Shown: positions 14,739 to 23,453 of the stretch, piece after piece | How positions within the stretch are numbered: the stretch's first letter is position 1 | Layout of the letters: each line of letters begins with the position of its first letter | NCBI GenBank assembly: GCA_900320225.1 | Contig: ONRL01000081.1 | Location: 1 to 32,585 of the forward strand | Source: an uncultured Lentisphaerota bacterium | GTDB lineage: Bacteria; Verrucomicrobiota; Kiritimatiellia; RFP12; UBA1067 | Direction: 5' to 3' | Length of the DNA stretch: 32,585 nucleotides | Translations under genes and position numbers: made by a program | Notes under the pieces: generated by a model | Told to the model about the DNA's origin: nothing | Database searches by the model: none | What the model saw: the letters and a program-made list of their open reading frames with translations, nothing else

Positions 14739-14763
14739 TGGCCGCGACAAGCGCGGCCACTCC
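14739..14763 (-). repeat. REP element: GGAG plus TGGCCGCG hairpin, minus strand
   Basis: On the minus strand GGAG (14763-14760) is followed at once by TGGCCGCG-CTTGT-CGCGGCCA, nearly identical in stem and loop to the copy at 12442-12466 but in the other orientation. Confidence 0.82.
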
Positions 14764-14811
14764 CGCAGCTATACACCTGTTTGTCACTGGAACAAGGCGT
14801 GGCGCGGAGCG

Positions 14812-14900
14812 GGGGGTCGCTTCGGGAATGCGGGCTCGCGGAGGCGTCGCGCGTCAGCGCGGCGGCTCCGCGAGACTAAGGGGCCCGAAGTGAAGCCCCC
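14812..14900. repeat. Nested long palindrome between convergent genes
   Basis: An inner hairpin 14835-14874 pairs 16 of 18 positions (arm CTCGCGGAGGCGTCGCGC, loop GTCA). It is enclosed by CTTCGGG (14820-14826) / CCCGAAG (14884-14890) and GGGGG / CCCCC. It lies between convergent 3' ends and could act as a bidirectional terminator, although no T tract follows. Confidence 0.7.
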
Positions 14901-14961
14901 GGCCGCGTCACGCCCGTACACGACAAACCTGTTAACGGTCAAGATGTCCGTTGGCACAGTC

Positions 14962-16329
14962 TTAGGGCCGGCGGCGGCCGGTGTCGGGGTCGTAACGGAT
15001 GACGCCTTCATGGGTGGAGAGGATGCCGTTTACCGGATCGTCGGTGATCGTGAAGGATTTGACTAGGCGCCAATCGGAACCGTTCGGCTCGTAGACGTTC
15101 ACGGCATCGCACGGGCGCGTGCCGCAGACGCGGATGTGGGGCCGCCAGGGGCGGACGAGGTCGAAGCCCGTGCCGTCCGGGAGCATCTTCACGGTGAAGG
15201 CGACGCGTCCGCGGCCGTCGTACATCGGAATCTCGTCGCCTGGCTTGTATTCCGTCACGCGGTCCCACACGTCCATCACGTTGTTCATGTCCTGGTAGCA
15301 GTTCCAGGTGACGCGGCCGTCCTCGGGGCGCATGTAGAAGTGGTTCACCTGGCTGCCGTCGCGGGCGTTGACGATGATGTGGAAATGGGCGGGGAAGTCC
15401 GTATGGCCGTTGGGGAAGTTGGAGTCGAATCCGCCCAGCCAGATGTTGCCGTTCGCAATGGACTTCTCCTCGCCGAACCCGAGGCGCACGAACGCCTCCC
15501 GCAGCGCGAACACGAAGTTGGCGACGGTCTTGATCTCGTTCGTCGGGTAGGGAACCGTCCGGTGCGGTCCCGCCTGCATGCCCGGCAGATGGTGGGTGAG
15601 GGAGGCGCTGACAGATCCTTGGCGGGGAAGCGGCGTCGAGAAGGATGTCGGCGGTTTCCGGGCCGTCGGGATGAAGCGCGCACCCGTGGCGGACACGACG
15701 ACGTTGCTCGCGCCGTACACGGTGCGGACGGCGACGCCCGGCCAGGAAAGCTCCACCTGCGGCGGGGGAAGGTTGGTGCCGTCCTTCTCCAGCGAGAGGT
15801 AGGCCTCGCGCACGTTCACGCCGGAGTGCTCTTCGCCGGGAACGACCCGCCAGCCGTCGGGGAGCGTTGTCTGCGGCATCGGGTCGCCGAGACGCGGGCG
15901 CGCCTTCATCACCTTCACGCCGTAGCGCGTGACGGCGCCGGGGTAGGCGCTGACGAACACATCCCAGTTCGTGGGCGCGGAGTAGGAGTAGTCGATACCG
16001 CCGTTCGGCTTGCGCGTCCACTCCACATGGAGCGTGCCGTCGGGACCGAGGTCCTCGTCCCAACTGTCGCCCACGCGGTCGGTCTTCCGGAACACGAGGC
16101 AGGCGAGACGCGACGCACGGTTGAGCTTGTAGACGCCGCGCGCGTCGACGGGCGTGCGCACGCGTTTCGAGAAGTCGTGCCCTTCCCGCTCCAGCGCCTG
16201 ATACCAGGCGAGCTTGTCGGCGGGCGCGCGCGTCTTCTGGAAGCGTTCGCCGAGCGCGGCGGCGGTTTCCTGTTCGGTCGCCATGAGCCCGGCCGAAGCC
16301 AAAATGAGAACCATGAGGAGTTGTTTCAT
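14962..16329 (-). CDS. Secreted protein of unknown function
   Basis: A 455-residue protein with a clear signal peptide (MKQLLMVLILASAGLMATEQ). I do not recognise a family. The mature part is rich in aromatic and charged residues and holds a conspicuous late segment, FPNGHTDFPAHFHIIVNARD, with three His that could bind metal or ligand. I chose ATG 16329, not the ORF start 16431: the signal peptide starts there and a -10 (TGGTACAAT) ends 6 nt before it, which predicts a leaderless mRNA. It is divergent from the glycosidase-GntP-kinase operon, so a role in the same carbohydrate use is possible. Confidence 0.65.
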   Translation of the reverse strand: MKQLLMVLILASAGLMATEQETAAALGERFQKTRAPADKLAWYQALEREGHDFSKRVRTPVDARGVYKLNRASRLACLVFRKTDRVGDSWDEDLGPDGTLHVEWTRKPNGGIDYSYSAPTNWDVFVSAYPGAVTRYGVKVMKARPRLGDPMPQTTLPDGWRVVPGEEHSGVNVREAYLSLEKDGTNLPPPQVELSWPGVAVRTVYGASNVVVSATGARFIPTARKPPTSFSTPLPRQGSVSASLTHHLPGMQAGPHRTVPYPTNEIKTVANFVFALREAFVRLGFGEEKSIANGNIWLGGFDSNFPNGHTDFPAHFHIIVNARDGSQVNHFYMRPEDGRVTWNCYQDMNNVMDVWDRVTEYKPGDEIPMYDGRGRVAFTVKMLPDGTGFDLVRPWRPHIRVCGTRPCDAVNVYEPNGSDWRLVKSFTITDDPVNGILSTHEGVIRYDPDTGRRRP

Positions 16330-16335
16330 GCCCCT

Positions 16336-16344
16336 ATTGTACCA
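16336..16344 (-). promoter_or_regulatory. Extended -10 TGGTACAAT, probably leaderless start
   Basis: The element ends 6 nt from ATG 16329 with no ribosome site between. Confidence 0.55.
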
Positions 16345-16413
16345 TTTTCCGCCGATGTGGTCATTGAGTCTTTTGTGATTGAAGCGAATTGCCGCCCCCA
16401 AACACGTAACGTT

Positions 16414-16422
16414 TGGTATAAT
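16414..16422 (+). promoter_or_regulatory. Extended -10 TGGTATAAT for the glycosidase operon
   Basis: A perfect TATAAT after TGG, 26 nt before ATG 16449, with CAGGAGAT as ribosome site. Confidence 0.65.
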
Positions 16423-16448
16423 TTCCGCCATGTGAACAGGAGATACTT

Positions 16449-18275
16449 ATGAGGAAAGCAGTGAACAGCAAGATGACGTGGTTGATTGTGGCCACATTGT
16501 CGGTTGTGACCTCCGCCGCCGGGACGGGGTTCGGGCAGGCGGAGGTGCATATCGGCTACCGGGGGCGTAAGGAGGAAGTGCGCGCCGTCGCGTGCCAGAG
16601 GCAGCCCGACGGCGCGTGGCGCCTCCACTTGCCCACGCGGGACATCCCGCGCGACGCCTGGTACGTCGACGTGTTCACGGACGGCGCGACGATGCCCAAG
16701 GGCGAAGGCTACTGGGTGACGGGCGACGGCAACTACGGCCGACTGACGCGCGACATGGGCTTTCACGAGACCTACGCGACGCGTCTGCCGCTCTTCGGCG
16801 GCGTTTCGGCAAAGGGCGCGTTCGTCGCCATCGTCAAAACCCTGCGCGGCGAATTCATCCAGCAAGTGAAGGCTACGAAAGGCATCTATCGCATCTACCC
16901 GCGTTTCAAGATCGAGAAGATCGAGTTCGACGTCTACGACGACATCGTCGTCGACTACTATCCGCTGGAGGGGGCAGACGCCAACTACTCGGGGATGGCC
17001 CGGAAGTATCGTGCCTACCAGCTTGCGGAAGGCGGGGTGAAGCCGCTGAGGGAGAAAATCAAGACGAGCGACGCGCTCAAATACTCCACCGAGTCGATCT
17101 TCCTTCGCTGCAAGTTCGGCCGTTCCGTACGCAAAGGCATCGACCACAGCAGCTTCCTCACCAACAAGCCGCCGATGAACGTCGACCACACGTTCGACGA
17201 CTTCATGGACATCATGCGGAAGTGCAAATCGCTCGACCTCGACAAGGTGGACATGTGCATGGTCGGCTGGCAGCCTGACGGACACGACGGCCCCTTCCCC
17301 GATCTTTTCCCGCCCGACGATCGCTTCGGCGGCGAGGCGAAGATGCGCGAGGCGATCGCGCTCGGGAAGTCGCTCGGCTACCGCATGAGCGTGCACGTGA
17401 ACTGGCACAACTACTACGAGAAGAGCGTGCGCTACCGCGTGGAGGACGTCGCCAAGGACAAAGACGGCAACCCGCGCATCTACGCGAAGTTCAAGGGCGT
17501 CTTGCCGGCGGGGCGCGTCTACGACTGCTGCTGGGAGGTGATGAGCAACCGCTACGTCGACGACGACATGGACCGCCTTCTCGACATGGGGCTGAACGGC
17601 ATCCTCCACATGGACGTCACGAGCGCGGAGGACCCGATGCCGTGCCACGACCCCCGCCATCCCAACAGCCGCGCCGGCATGATCCGCTGGCAGAAAGTAA
17701 TCGGCGAGAAGGCGCGCCGGCGTTTCGGAGGGTCGAGCAGCGAAAGCGGGTTCGACCACTTCGCCTCGGCGCTCGACAACATCCTCTACGTCGCCTGGGA
17801 GCCGCGGATGCATCCGCTGCACCGAAGGCCCAACCCGTTCTGCGACGGGATGCTGCCGATTTTCCCGATCGTCTACAACGGCATCATCATGAGCCAGCCG
17901 TACTACGCGACGATCGACGCGCCATGCCACCGGACGAAGGACGAGATGCTGAGCGAGGCGTTCGGCGCGTTCCTGTGGATCCCCACCGCCGAGGAGCGCG
18001 TGCTGAAGGTATTCGAGTGGGGCGGACGGCCGATGTTCTACTACACGATGTACACGGACCGCGACCTCGCGGACATCAAGCGGATGTACGACCAGTGGCA
18101 GCCGCTCAAGCACCTCCAACTCGAATTCATCCACGAACACGTGGAACTTGCGCCCGGCGTCACCGCCACGCGCTACGAAAACGGCGAGGAGGTCGTCTGC
18201 AACGCCTCAGACGCCCCCTTCACCTACCGCGGCGTAGCCCTTCCCGCGAAAACGCACCGCCTCTTCACCCGCTAA
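16449..18275 (+). CDS. Secreted TIM-barrel glycoside-hydrolase-like protein (GH101/DUF5696-like)
   Basis: A 608-residue exported protein: signal peptide about 1-30, a beta-rich N-terminal part (40-190), then a barrel-like region with VDMCMVGWQPDGHDGPFPD, RMSVHVNWHNYYEKS and GLNGILHMDVTSAEDP, where acidic residues end predicted strands as in glycosidase active sites. A short beta domain closes the protein. The pattern recalls the DUF5696 and GH101 groups; the match is from memory and the catalytic pair is not proven. It would act on a glycan outside the cytoplasm. It is first in an apparent operon with a GntP permease (12-nt gap) and a glycerate kinase. Confidence 0.65.
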   Translation: MRKAVNSKMTWLIVATLSVVTSAAGTGFGQAEVHIGYRGRKEEVRAVACQRQPDGAWRLHLPTRDIPRDAWYVDVFTDGATMPKGEGYWVTGDGNYGRLTRDMGFHETYATRLPLFGGVSAKGAFVAIVKTLRGEFIQQVKATKGIYRIYPRFKIEKIEFDVYDDIVVDYYPLEGADANYSGMARKYRAYQLAEGGVKPLREKIKTSDALKYSTESIFLRCKFGRSVRKGIDHSSFLTNKPPMNVDHTFDDFMDIMRKCKSLDLDKVDMCMVGWQPDGHDGPFPDLFPPDDRFGGEAKMREAIALGKSLGYRMSVHVNWHNYYEKSVRYRVEDVAKDKDGNPRIYAKFKGVLPAGRVYDCCWEVMSNRYVDDDMDRLLDMGLNGILHMDVTSAEDPMPCHDPRHPNSRAGMIRWQKVIGEKARRRFGGSSSESGFDHFASALDNILYVAWEPRMHPLHRRPNPFCDGMLPIFPIVYNGIIMSQPYYATIDAPCHRTKDEMLSEAFGAFLWIPTAEERVLKVFEWGGRPMFYYTMYTDRDLADIKRMYDQWQPLKHLQLEFIHEHVELAPGVTATRYENGEEVVCNASDAPFTYRGVALPAKTHRLFTR

Positions 18276-18287
18276 AGGACACCTGAC

Positions 18288-19565
18288 ATGGATCCCGTCT
18301 TCACCACGCTCGGCGCAACCATCGGACTCGTCCTCGCCATCGCGCTCGTGCTGCTGCGCATGCAGCCCGCCTACGCGCTCATGGCCGGCGCGCTTGTCGG
18401 CGGACTCGCCGGCGGCGGCGGACTCGCCGCCACGATGGCGCACGCCGTTTCCGGCGCGCAGGGCATGACGCCCGCGATCCTGCGCATCCTCGCCTCAGGC
18501 GTCCTCGCTGGCGCGCTCATCAAAACCGGCAGCGCAGAACGCATCGCCCGCGCGATCGTCGACACGCTCGGCCAGCGCTTCGCCCTCGCGGCCGTCGCCC
18601 TCGCCACGCTCGTCGTCTGCGCCGTGGGCGTGTTCATCGACATCAGCGTGATCACCGTCGCCCCCATCGCGCTCGCCGTTGCGCGGCGCGCCCACATCTC
18701 CGTACCCGCCATCCTGCTCGCGATGATCGGCGGCGGCAAGGCCGGCAACATCATCTCCCCGAACCCCAACACCATCGCCACGGCTGAGGCCTTCAAGGTG
18801 GACCTCACCGCCCTCATGGCCGCCAACATCCTGCCTGCCCTCGCGGCGCTTGCCGCAACGGTCCTGCTTGCCGGCTGGCTCGCAAAACGTGCAGAAAATG
18901 GGCGCGTCGAGGAGGTTGGCGTGGAGGGCCAAACGCCCGCTACCCCGACTGATTTGCAGCTCCCGCCCCTCTGGGCCGCCCTGGCGGGCCCCGTGGCCGT
19001 GGTCGCGCTCCTCGCGCTGCGGCCCATCGCCGGCGTCACGATCGATCCCTTCCTCGCCCTCCCGCTCGGCGGCATCGTCGCCATCGCAACCACCGGCAAC
19101 CTGCGAAATGGCTTCGCCTTCGCGGAGTTCGGTCTCTCGAAGGTGGTCGGCGTCGCGATCCTGCTCCTCGGCACCGGCACCATCGCCGGCATCATCAAGG
19201 CATCGGCCCTCCAGGGCGACGTGGTCGCCCTTCTCAACGCCGCCCACCTGCCCGCGTTCGTGCTCGCCCCCGTCTCGGGCGTGCTGATGGCGGGCGCGAC
19301 GGCTTCGACCACGGCCGGAGCCACAATCGCGGCCCAGACGTTCTCGCCCGCCCTCGCCGAAGCCGGGGTGGCCGCACTCGGCGCGGCCGCGATGATCCAC
19401 GCCGGCGCCACGGTGGTCGACTCCCTGCCGCACGGCTCATTCTTCCACGCGACCGGCGGTGCGGTGTTCATGGACATCCGCGCGCGCCTGCGCCTCATCC
19501 CCTTCGAGGCCGCCATCGGCCTCGTCTCCACGCTCACCTCCGTCGCCGTGTATCTTGTCCGTTAA
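18288..19565 (+). CDS. GntP-family proton-coupled organic acid permease
   Basis: A 425-residue inner-membrane transporter with about 12 hydrophobic segments. Family features include GVFIDISVITVAPIALA, the reentrant GGGKAGNIISPNPNTIA segment and a second similar half with MAGATASTTAGATIA and IHAGATVVDSLPHGSFF. GntP proteins import gluconate, fructuronate, glycerate or related hydroxy acids with protons. Its place between a secreted glycosidase and glycerate 2-kinase (12-nt gap in both directions) points to glycerate or a close relative as substrate, an inference from context. AAAGGA lies upstream of the ATG. Confidence 0.88.
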   Translation: MDPVFTTLGATIGLVLAIALVLLRMQPAYALMAGALVGGLAGGGGLAATMAHAVSGAQGMTPAILRILASGVLAGALIKTGSAERIARAIVDTLGQRFALAAVALATLVVCAVGVFIDISVITVAPIALAVARRAHISVPAILLAMIGGGKAGNIISPNPNTIATAEAFKVDLTALMAANILPALAALAATVLLAGWLAKRAENGRVEEVGVEGQTPATPTDLQLPPLWAALAGPVAVVALLALRPIAGVTIDPFLALPLGGIVAIATTGNLRNGFAFAEFGLSKVVGVAILLLGTGTIAGIIKASALQGDVVALLNAAHLPAFVLAPVSGVLMAGATASTTAGATIAAQTFSPALAEAGVAALGAAAMIHAGATVVDSLPHGSFFHATGGAVFMDIRARLRLIPFEAAIGLVSTLTSVAVYLVR

Positions 19566-19577
19566 GCGAATGTGAAA

Positions 19578-20813
19578 ATGAAACTCCGCGAGACAGCCGT
19601 TGAGATCGCCCGGGAGGCGATCGACGCCGTGAAGCCCGACGCCGCCGTGCGCCGCGCCCTTTCCTCTGCCGCCTTCGACCCAGCTGGCAAGGTCCTGCTT
19701 GTCGCCGCCGGCAAGGCCGCCTGGCGCATGGCCGCCGCCGCGAGCGACATCTTGGGAGACCGCCTCGCGCGCGGCATCGTCGTGACGAAGTACGGCCACG
19801 TGGAACATCCCCTTCCGCACATCGTCTGCCACGAGGCGGGGCACCCCGTGCCGGACGAAAAATCGTTCCGCGCGACGGAGGCGGTCCTCGACTTCGTGAA
19901 GGGTCTGTCCCCGCACGACACGGTCGTGTTCCTCCTCTCCGGCGGCGGTTCGGCGCTTTTCGAGGCGCCGCTCGTCTCCGGAGTTGAACTCGCCGACGTC
20001 ACGCGCCAGCTGCTCGCCTGCGGCGCGGACATCGTGGAGATCAACACGATCCGCAAGCGCCTCTCCCGCGTCAAGGGCGGACGCTTCGCCGCCGCCTGCG
20101 CCCCGGCGCGCATCTTCCAGGTGGTTCTCTCGGACATCCTCGGCGACCCGCTCGACATGATCGCCTCCGGTCCCGCCGCCACCGACACCTCCACCTGCGC
20201 GCAGGCGCAAGCCATCGTCACAAAGTACAATCTCAAGTTATCCCCCGGCGTCCTCGCTTGCCTCGCCCAGGAAACGCCCCGCGTAGTCGAAAACGTGGAG
20301 ACAGTCGTTGCGGGAAGCGTTCGCGAGCTCTGCGCCGCCGCGGCATCGGCCTGCACGGCGCGCGGTTTCGCGCCCGAGGTGATCGACACCGCCGTCGCCG
20401 ACGAAGCCCGCGTGGCGGGACGCCGCCTCGCCGAGATCGTGCGCGCGCATGCGGCGGATGGCGTGCGCCGTGCCTTCATCATGGGCGGCGAAACGGTGGT
20501 GAAACTCACCGGACACGGCAAGGGCGGGCGCAACCAGGAGTTCGCGCTCGCCGCCGCGCCGATCCTCGACGGAATACAGAACGTGGTGCTGATCAGCGTC
20601 GGTTCGGACGGCACAGACGGCCCGACGGACGCCGCAGGCGGATGCGTCGACGGCGAAACGGCAATCCACCTACGCGCACACGGTCTGTCCGTAGAACGCG
20701 CGCTTGCGGAGAACGACGCCTATCCCACGTTCGCCGCCGTGGACGGGCTGGTCATCACCGGTCCCACTGGCACGAACGTCAACGACGTCGCCATCGGCCT
20801 CATTGACGCATGA
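19578..20813 (+). CDS. Glycerate 2-kinase, MOFRL type
   Basis: A protein of about 411 residues, the usual size of MOFRL-type (GckA/TtuD) glycerate kinases. Motifs: AGKAAWRMA near residue 45, GHPVPDEKS, LLSGGGSALFEAP, INTIRKRLSRVKGGRFA, VVLSDILGDPLDMIASGPA, and the C-terminal MOFRL part GKGGRNQEFALAAAP with GSDGTDGPTDAAGG. It would phosphorylate D-glycerate with ATP to 2-phosphoglycerate, feeding glycolysis. I start at ATG 19578, although GTG 19572 is possible; neither has a strong ribosome site, so translation is probably coupled to the permease gene ending at 19565. The 3' end overlaps the convergent gene by 14 bp. Confidence 0.92.
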   Translation: MKLRETAVEIAREAIDAVKPDAAVRRALSSAAFDPAGKVLLVAAGKAAWRMAAAASDILGDRLARGIVVTKYGHVEHPLPHIVCHEAGHPVPDEKSFRATEAVLDFVKGLSPHDTVVFLLSGGGSALFEAPLVSGVELADVTRQLLACGADIVEINTIRKRLSRVKGGRFAAACAPARIFQVVLSDILGDPLDMIASGPAATDTSTCAQAQAIVTKYNLKLSPGVLACLAQETPRVVENVETVVAGSVRELCAAAASACTARGFAPEVIDTAVADEARVAGRRLAEIVRAHAADGVRRAFIMGGETVVKLTGHGKGGRNQEFALAAAPILDGIQNVVLISVGSDGTDGPTDAAGGCVDGETAIHLRAHGLSVERALAENDAYPTFAAVDGLVITGPTGTNVNDVAIGLIDA

Positions 20814-22815
20814 TCTTGAACACCTGGCCTTGGTAGAATGCAAGGCCCACGGGAAGCGAGAGCCATTCGCCGTCGCGCGTGAACGGCACGGCGCGCCACG
20901 TACCCTCGGGTGAAAGTACGGACACGGCCGTTGCGTCCTGCGCGCGCAGGCGAAACGCGTCGATCGGCTCGGAGTTGAGGTTCACCGCAAGGACGATCGA
21001 CCCGCCGCCCTTCCGTGCACGGGCGAGGATGAGCACGTCCTGGTCGTTACCGCATACATACGGCAGAGGCCGCCCAACGAGACGGTCGAGCAACTTGACG
21101 AAATACGCCTTGCGCGCCTCTGAGAACCTGTGCAGGGACGTCATGTCGGTGTGGTAGGCGCACGTAACGACCGTACCCCCCAGCGCGTTGCGCCAGAGCA
21201 CCGTCCCCGGCGCCGCCTCCTCGAACACGGGCGATCCGGTGTAGGGCGAAAAGCCGAGATTCGTCAGCACTTCCGCCCCGGACGCGAGATTCGAGAAATA
21301 CGGCATGCGATCCGACGGCGTGGCCGCGTATGTCACGTCATCCGCCACGTCCCGCTCGCGGTTGAAGCGGAAATCCTTCATCTCGGCCGTGAGGCCGATC
21401 AAGTTCTGACGCCCCCGCTTGGTGAGCGCCAGCGCCGCCTCCGCCGTCACGAGCACTTTGTGCGAGAACACCTGCGCGAGCTCGGCGTCGGTGAAACGTG
21501 TGACCTCGTCCTGGCGCGACACCACGTACACGCCGTCGCGCGTGAAGTCCTTCTCCGCGTGGAACGGGATTCCGAACGGGATGAACGCCCGCTCGGCGAA
21601 CGTGCCGGGGTTGATGAACATCTCGCCGTGGTTCGACGCGACGTGCCATTTCGGGAAGCGTGAGAAACACGGCACCGCGACGCCCTCCGCATCGGACGCC
21701 TCGGCGGCCTCGCGGGCGAGTGCGTCGAGAAGACCGCGGTTCCGCGCCAGCACGTCGGTGTACGCGCGCGAGACGGGCGTCAGGCCCTTGTGTCCGTTCA
21801 CATACCACGTCTTCGCGCCCGTGAAGCCCAGGAACGACGCCACCTCCAGGTGCGTGAAGAACGACAGCGCCGACTTGCTCCAGAGGTTGTGCGGACAGGT
21901 GTCCGCCTCGTCGAGGATGTCGATGCCGGAGTCGCGGTAGTATTCCGCGAACCCGAGCATGCGCATGACGTTCCCCGGCAGATGCGTGGCGTACCGCTCC
22001 ATGTAGCTGCCGGTCGACACGCGCATCACCGGCTTCTGTCCCTTCGCTGCGATGGCGCGCGCCATCGGCGGCACGAGAAACGTCTCCTCGCCGGCCACGC
22101 AGATGCCGGCGGGGATGGACGGATCCACGGCGTCGATCGCCGTGCGGAAGCGTTTCGCGAGACGGTTCATCATGTCGCGCTGGACGGCGAGGAACGTCGT
22201 GTAGTCGGGATCGTCCTGCCGCGCGGCGGACACCTTCGCGCGCAGCGTCTTCTCCGAATACGCCGTGCCCCGCCGTGCGTTGAACTCCGCCACGTGGCGC
22301 GGGCAGAAGCATTCGGCGGCGTGGGAGTAGGCACGTACGTCGTCGTCGGTCAGGATGAACGCCGGCTTCTCCTTCGCGAGCAGCTTGAACGTGTCGTCGA
22401 TGTACTTCGCGAAGCCAGGGTCGTCCGGGCAGAACCGCACCTTCTCGCCCTTGATGTTCACGGTGCGCGTCCAGTCCTCGATGTCCTTGTCCACGCGCGG
22501 CCAGTGGCCGATGATCGCCTGCACGAGCACGCCGAGGCGCACGCCGGATCCGTCGAGCTCGCGCCGAAGCGCGCGGTAGCTCGCCACGTAGCGCCCCACC
22601 TTCTCCATGGCGGGCTTGCCCTCGGGATGGAGCGTGAGGGAGTAGAGCACGAGGTCGCATCCGGTGCGGTCCCGGTATTCGCGGCAGTCCGCAGCGCACT
22701 GCGCCTCGCGTCCGGGCGAGAACGGCATGACGTTGTAGAGCGTGAAGTCGGCACCGCCGGCGAACGACGGAGCGGCAAGCGCAAGGAATGCGCACGCGAT
22801 GTTGATGATTTTCAT
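20800..22815 (-). CDS. Secreted beta-galactosidase-like (GH42/clan A-like) protein
   Basis: A 671-residue exported protein. Start ATG 22815 is set by the signal peptide (MKIINIACAFLALAAPSFAG) and GAAAGG upstream; the longer frame has no signal. The N-terminal part looks like a TIM barrel, with FILTDDDVRAYSHAAECFCP, HVAEFNARRG, GICVAGEETF and DILDEADTCPHNLWS, reminiscent of GH42-type proteins that act on families of beta-galactosides. The middle (YVVSRQDEVTRF...) resembles a trimerisation-like module and the end is a small beta domain. It is convergent with glycerate kinase and 11 nt after the lipoprotein pair. Assignment to a numbered family is uncertain. Confidence 0.62.
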   Translation of the reverse strand: MKIINIACAFLALAAPSFAGGADFTLYNVMPFSPGREAQCAADCREYRDRTGCDLVLYSLTLHPEGKPAMEKVGRYVASYRALRRELDGSGVRLGVLVQAIIGHWPRVDKDIEDWTRTVNIKGEKVRFCPDDPGFAKYIDDTFKLLAKEKPAFILTDDDVRAYSHAAECFCPRHVAEFNARRGTAYSEKTLRAKVSAARQDDPDYTTFLAVQRDMMNRLAKRFRTAIDAVDPSIPAGICVAGEETFLVPPMARAIAAKGQKPVMRVSTGSYMERYATHLPGNVMRMLGFAEYYRDSGIDILDEADTCPHNLWSKSALSFFTHLEVASFLGFTGAKTWYVNGHKGLTPVSRAYTDVLARNRGLLDALAREAAEASDAEGVAVPCFSRFPKWHVASNHGEMFINPGTFAERAFIPFGIPFHAEKDFTRDGVYVVSRQDEVTRFTDAELAQVFSHKVLVTAEAALALTKRGRQNLIGLTAEMKDFRFNRERDVADDVTYAATPSDRMPYFSNLASGAEVLTNLGFSPYTGSPVFEEAAPGTVLWRNALGGTVVTCAYHTDMTSLHRFSEARKAYFVKLLDRLVGRPLPYVCGNDQDVLILARARKGGGSIVLAVNLNSEPIDAFRLRAQDATAVSVLSPEGTWRAVPFTRDGEWLSLPVGLAFYQGQVFKIMRQ

Positions 22816-22826
22816 GTTGATGCCTT

Positions 22827-23453
22827 TCATTTCGAGGGCCTGCAAAGTGGGATGAAGAAGAGGTCGAGTCTCGTGCCCTTCTTCGGGTCGTTTTCGTAGC
22901 GGAAGAAGCGCCAGAGGAACGAGGTGTTCGTGTAACCGTCCTTTTTCGCGTCGCGCGTGATGAACGGGAAGATGTCCGTCGTCGCGTCGCCGTTCAGCTC
23001 CTCGTGGTGGAAGAGCCGCCAGAAGAGCGGCGAGGACCACACGAGCCCGAACAGCGAAAGCGACTCGTCCACTTCGCCATCGAACACCTTCTCCTTCGTG
23101 TCGTAGTCAAAGTTCACCACGCGCTGCCGCTCGCCGCCGAAGACCAGCCGGTTGCCGAACTCGACTTTATCTTCAAACGAGACCGTCCGCTCCTTCCCCT
23201 CGCGCCACAGCTTGCCCGCGGCCTTCCTGACGTCGGCCAACCGCACCCCTCTGCGGCACCTGGCGTTCTCCCCGCCGTGCACGTGGATGACATGCTTCCG
23301 CCCCGCCGTCTCGAAGTTGAACTGGAGCGCCTCGCTTGCGCTGCGGCTGTCCACCAGGAACACATCGTTCGTGACGAAGTCCTTCTTGCTCCAATCCCGT
23401 TCCTTGCGCACCTTCCCGACGATAGATCCGTCCAGTTTCTCGGCGTTCATCAT
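22827..23453 (-). CDS. C-terminal part of the repeat lipoprotein (separate gene or frameshift)
   Basis: A 208-residue frame starting MMNAEKLDGSIVGK. It has no signal peptide. It ends with FLWRFFRYENDPKKGTRLDL, a segment I expect at the C-terminus of large WPL-repeat lipoproteins rather than in a separate protein. Its ATG overlaps the stop of the upstream frame as ATGA (23453-23450), which would allow coupled translation; equally, one base change near 23450-23500 would fuse the two frames into a protein of about 830 residues. I cannot decide from sequence alone. The function is unknown. Confidence 0.6.
   Translation of the reverse strand: MMNAEKLDGSIVGKVRKERDWSKKDFVTNDVFLVDSRSASEALQFNFETAGRKHVIHVHGGENARCRRGVRLADVRKAAGKLWREGKERTVSFEDKVEFGNRLVFGGERQRVVNFDYDTKEKVFDGEVDESLSLFGLVWSSPLFWRLFHHEELNGDATTDIFPFITRDAKKDGYTNTSFLWRFFRYENDPKKGTRLDLFFIPLCRPSK

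Noticed and set aside
16326-18140. A 604-codon open frame on the minus strand opposite the glycosidase gene
   Set aside because: It is Val/Arg/His-rich, lacks a ribosome site and lies antiparallel to a convincing secreted enzyme; high GC makes such shadow frames common.
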